From assembly GCA_022655215.1 (NCBI GenBank), contig JALCUE010000001.1:868001-932000 (forward strand): 64,000 nucleotides of DNA, given 5' to 3'. The number at the start of each line of letters is the position of its first letter. The stretch's first letter is position 1. Below, piece by piece: positions 62,399 through 64,000 of the stretch. The DNA comes from Atopobiaceae bacterium (GTDB lineage Bacteria > Actinomycetota > Coriobacteriia > Coriobacteriales > Atopobiaceae). Below the pieces are notes generated by a model that saw nothing but the letters and a program-made list of their open reading frames with translations, was not told the DNA's origin and did not search any database. The position numbers and the translations under genes were made by a program.

Positions 62399-62427
62399 TT
62401 GCACCGACGGGACAAATCCCGTAGAGT
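62399..62427 (+). promoter_or_regulatory. Promoter of the tRNA pair
   Basis: TTGCAC, 17-bp spacer, TAGAGT, 39 nt before tRNA-Gln. Confidence 0.6.
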
Positions 62428-62465
62428 GTTTTCTCGCGCTGCAAGGCGTACAGGACTTCACCCTT

Positions 62466-62539
62466 TGGGATGTCGTCTAATGGCAGGACAGCGGATTCTG
62501 GTTCCGTCAATGGGGGTTCGACTCCCTCCATCCCAGCCA
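62466..62539 (+). tRNA. tRNA-Gln (anticodon CTG)
   Basis: 74 nt including encoded CCA. Acceptor TGGGATG pairs with CATCCCA; anticodon stem GCGGA/TCCGT with loop TTCTGGT gives CTG; T arm has TTCGACT. Standard cloverleaf. Confidence 0.95.
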
Positions 62540-62555
62540 AGTCCTGCGTACATAT

Positions 62556-62632
62556 GGCCCGTTCGTCTAGCGGTTTAGGACGCCGCCCTCTCAAGGCGGA
62601 GATCACCAGTTCGAATCTGGTACGGGCTACCA
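62556..62632 (+). tRNA. tRNA-Glu (anticodon CTC)
   Basis: 77 nt including encoded CCA. Acceptor GGCCCGT with ACGGGCT (one G-U), anticodon stem CCGCC/GGCGG with loop CTCTCAA giving CTC, T arm CCAGTTCGAATCTGG. Only 16 nt after tRNA-Gln; co-transcribed. Confidence 0.95.
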
Positions 62633-62640
62633 AATGACAT

Positions 62641-62673
62641 GCGGACCGGGAAGCGATTCCCGGCCCGCTTTTT
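62641..62673 (+). terminator. Intrinsic terminator after the tRNA pair
   Basis: 12-bp stem with one mismatch (GCGGACCGGGAA with TTCCCGGCCCGC), GCGA loop and a TTTTT run. The clearest Rho-independent terminator in the window. Confidence 0.92.
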
Positions 62674-62695
62674 CTTGTGGGGGCCTTCTCCCTCG

Positions 62696-63067
62696 TCAGC
62701 CCATCGTGGCGAATATCATGAGGATGAGGATGACCGGCACCAGGGAGACGCAGGCCCCGACGATACCCATGGCCCCCATGACGCGACCGCCGCGAAGCGC
62801 CACGGGAGAAGCGCCCTCCACGGCCAGCAGCGACCAGACGCCGAGGACGATCGCCAGAATCACCAGGGCGAGCCATGCGAACGGCAGCGCCGTCAGGGCG
62901 ACGAAGCCGAGACCGTTTGCGAGGTCGTCGAACGCGAAGTACAGCGTGGGGAGCAGGTCTTGGCCCACCGAGCACGCGGAGAAGACGACGTAGGGACCCC
63001 ATCCGCACGCCAGGGAGGCGATTCCCATCCACCGCCTCCGAACCACCTTCGCCTGCGTGTCTTCCAT
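62696..63067 (-). CDS. Small hypothetical membrane protein
   Basis: 123 residues with three hydrophobic segments (LTALPFAWLALVILAIVLGVWSLL and MGAMGIVGACVSLVPVILILMIFA; a weaker first one near residue 20). The second half, an AIVLGVW...GRVMGAMGIV...LV arrangement, resembles DUF4190-like proteins. GGAGGAGAGG precedes ATG. It follows cca by 22 nt on the same strand. Function unknown. Confidence 0.72.
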   Translation of the reverse strand: MEDTQAKVVRRRWMGIASLACGWGPYVVFSACSVGQDLLPTLYFAFDDLANGLGFVALTALPFAWLALVILAIVLGVWSLLAVEGASPVALRGGRVMGAMGIVGACVSLVPVILILMIFATMG

Positions 63068-63089
63068 CTACAGCCTCTCCTCCGCGACC

Positions 63090-64000
63090 TCAGCTCGACG
63101 CGATCGTGCCGTCGGCCAACGCGACCGTGATGGCATCGCGGTCGTTGGGGACGCGCCCCTCCATGACGGCGTCGAGAACGCGCGAGAGGGTCTCGCCCAC
63201 CTCGCGACCCGGCCTCATGTCGCATGCGGCCATGACGTCGGCGCCGCTCACCGCCAGGTCGCGGACGCGGAAGCACGCCCCCTCGGAGAGGACCTGGTCG
63301 AGGACGCGCTCGACCTCCTCGACCTCGAAGGCATAACCGCGATATGGCTGGGCCTTCGCGAGGGCGTCGGCTCGCTTGAGCACGAGGATCTCGTGGGCCA
63401 CCTTCCCTGTGAGGTCCTCGTCGGCATCCTGGAGGCGCCTGTCGAGGTCGGCGAGGAACTTGCAGACGGACTGTCTGCTCGCCTTGACGGGGCGGTCGTG
63501 GAGCCGCACCTCAACCACCGCCGGCCTCGTGATGGCCAGGGGGATGGCGAGGTCCCTCATGATGGAGTCGGTCATGCGGGCGCCCTCGGCGGGGTGTCCG
63601 AAGAAATGGCCCTGTCCGTTGGGGCCCACCGTGTAGCAGCGTGGCTTGGCGATGTCATGCAGCATGGAGGCCCACCTGAGACGCGCGGGCGCCTCCCCCT
63701 GCGTGATCGCCTCCATGGAGTCCATCACGTGGACCGTGTGCACGAGCACGTCATAGCAATGGTAGGGACTGTTCTGCTCGAACCCCGCGAGATGCCCCAG
63801 CGAGGGGATGGCCGCCGACATGACCTCGAGCTCGTTCATGAGGGCCCAGCCGGCCCTCCCCGAACCCAGGATGCCGCCCATCTCCGAGCCCACCCGCTCG
63901 CGTGCCACGTGAGCGAGCTCGGGCGCGGCCGCCGTGAGGGCGGACTGCGTGGCCTCCTCCACGACGAAGCCCATGCGACAGGCGAAGCGGACGGCACGGA
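63090..64000 (-). CDS. cca: CCA-adding/poly(A) polymerase family tRNA nucleotidyltransferase (5' part outside window)
   Basis: The frame is open to the window edge; 303 C-terminal residues are visible. RAVRFACRMGF at the edge is the end of the nucleotidyltransferase core, followed by an HD domain with HCYDVLVHTVHVMDS and SMLHDIAKPRCYTV, including metal-binding His/Asp. This matches the HD-containing CCA-adding enzymes, which complete or repair tRNA 3' ends. The tRNAs encoded nearby already carry CCA, so repair is likely its role. An apparent ATG near 63974 is internal. Confidence 0.88.
   Translation of the reverse strand, partial: RAVRFACRMGFVVEEATQSALTAAAPELAHVARERVGSEMGGILGSGRAGWALMNELEVMSAAIPSLGHLAGFEQNSPYHCYDVLVHTVHVMDSMEAITQGEAPARLRWASMLHDIAKPRCYTVGPNGQGHFFGHPAEGARMTDSIMRDLAIPLAITRPAVVEVRLHDRPVKASRQSVCKFLADLDRRLQDADEDLTGKVAHEILVLKRADALAKAQPYRGYAFEVEEVERVLDQVLSEGACFRVRDLAVSGADVMAACDMRPGREVGETLSRVLDAVMEGRVPNDRDAITVALADGTIASS

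Noticed and set aside
63974-64000. Start codon of cca at 63974
   Set aside because: The conserved RAVRFACR segment lies upstream in the same frame and continues to the window edge, so the ATG is internal.

Overview
The window is a high-GC chromosomal segment (roughly two-thirds G+C by eye) with tightly packed genes and frequent 1-4 nt start/stop overlaps. Gene content suggests an anaerobic, host-associated Actinomycetota of the class Coriobacteriia, Olsenella/Atopobium-like. Pointers are a single-chain clade-II PurL, an Asp23-FakA-RecG block, a lactose/cellobiose-type PTS, TPKTGD-type sortase surface proteins, an MMPL exporter with a secreted heptad-repeat partner, a NADP-type secondary alcohol dehydrogenase and a serine dehydratase. 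This placement is inference from families; no rRNA is present. No insertion sequence, prophage or CRISPR array was found.

Layout. 1-4.2 kb: recG (cut by the left edge), fakA-like and asp23-like genes on the minus strand. 4.4-8.2 kb: purL. 8.3-13.1 kb: SPFH protein, pyrE, an esterase-like hydrolase, YccF, a Y-family polymerase and its YolD partner. 13.1-15.7 kb: NADP alcohol dehydrogenase, NifX-like protein and an orphan membrane-tethered coiled-coil protein. 16-20 kb: a large secreted subtilisin with a Kelch-like region, and an Ltp-type lipoprotein whose reading frame is interrupted by a C12 tract. 20.2-24.6 kb: a carbohydrate locus (sialate O-acetylesterase family protein, PTS EIIC and EIIB, divergent GntR/UTRA regulator) with three AACATGTT-centred operators. 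24.6-29.5 kb: heterodimeric ABC exporter with a MarR regulator. 29.7-31.8 kb: rpmB, thiN, a HAD phosphatase and an FmdB zinc ribbon. 31.9-35.1 kb: amino-acid ABC transporter preceded by an apparently leaderless Cys/Met-rich upstream ORF. 35.2-36.7 kb: a solo PD-(D/E)XK-like endonuclease between two copies of an unfamiliar three-unit repeat. 36.7-43.6 kb: rsmB-fmt-def-priA-metK, with a SAM-I riboswitch before metK. 43.6-50.1 kb: two TetR regulators and the MMPL pair. 50.2-54.5 kb: giant surface protein. 54.8-62.3 kb: gltX, single-chain L-serine dehydratase, a YbhN-like flippase and a ricin-repeat GH25 muramidase. 62.4-64 kb: tRNA-Gln(CTG), tRNA-Glu(CTC), a small membrane protein and the 3' part of cca.

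Housekeeping blocks (translation initiation and fMet processing, SAM synthesis, nucleotide synthesis, replication restart) alternate with surface and host-interaction islets (subtilisin, lipoprotein, giant adhesin, muramidase) and small-molecule transport. The most distinctive signals are the poly-C switch in the lipoprotein, the leaderless Cys/Met upstream ORF, and the repeat-flanked endonuclease. The repeat element is the best candidate for something undescribed. Nothing here could be searched against databases, so novelty is unverified.
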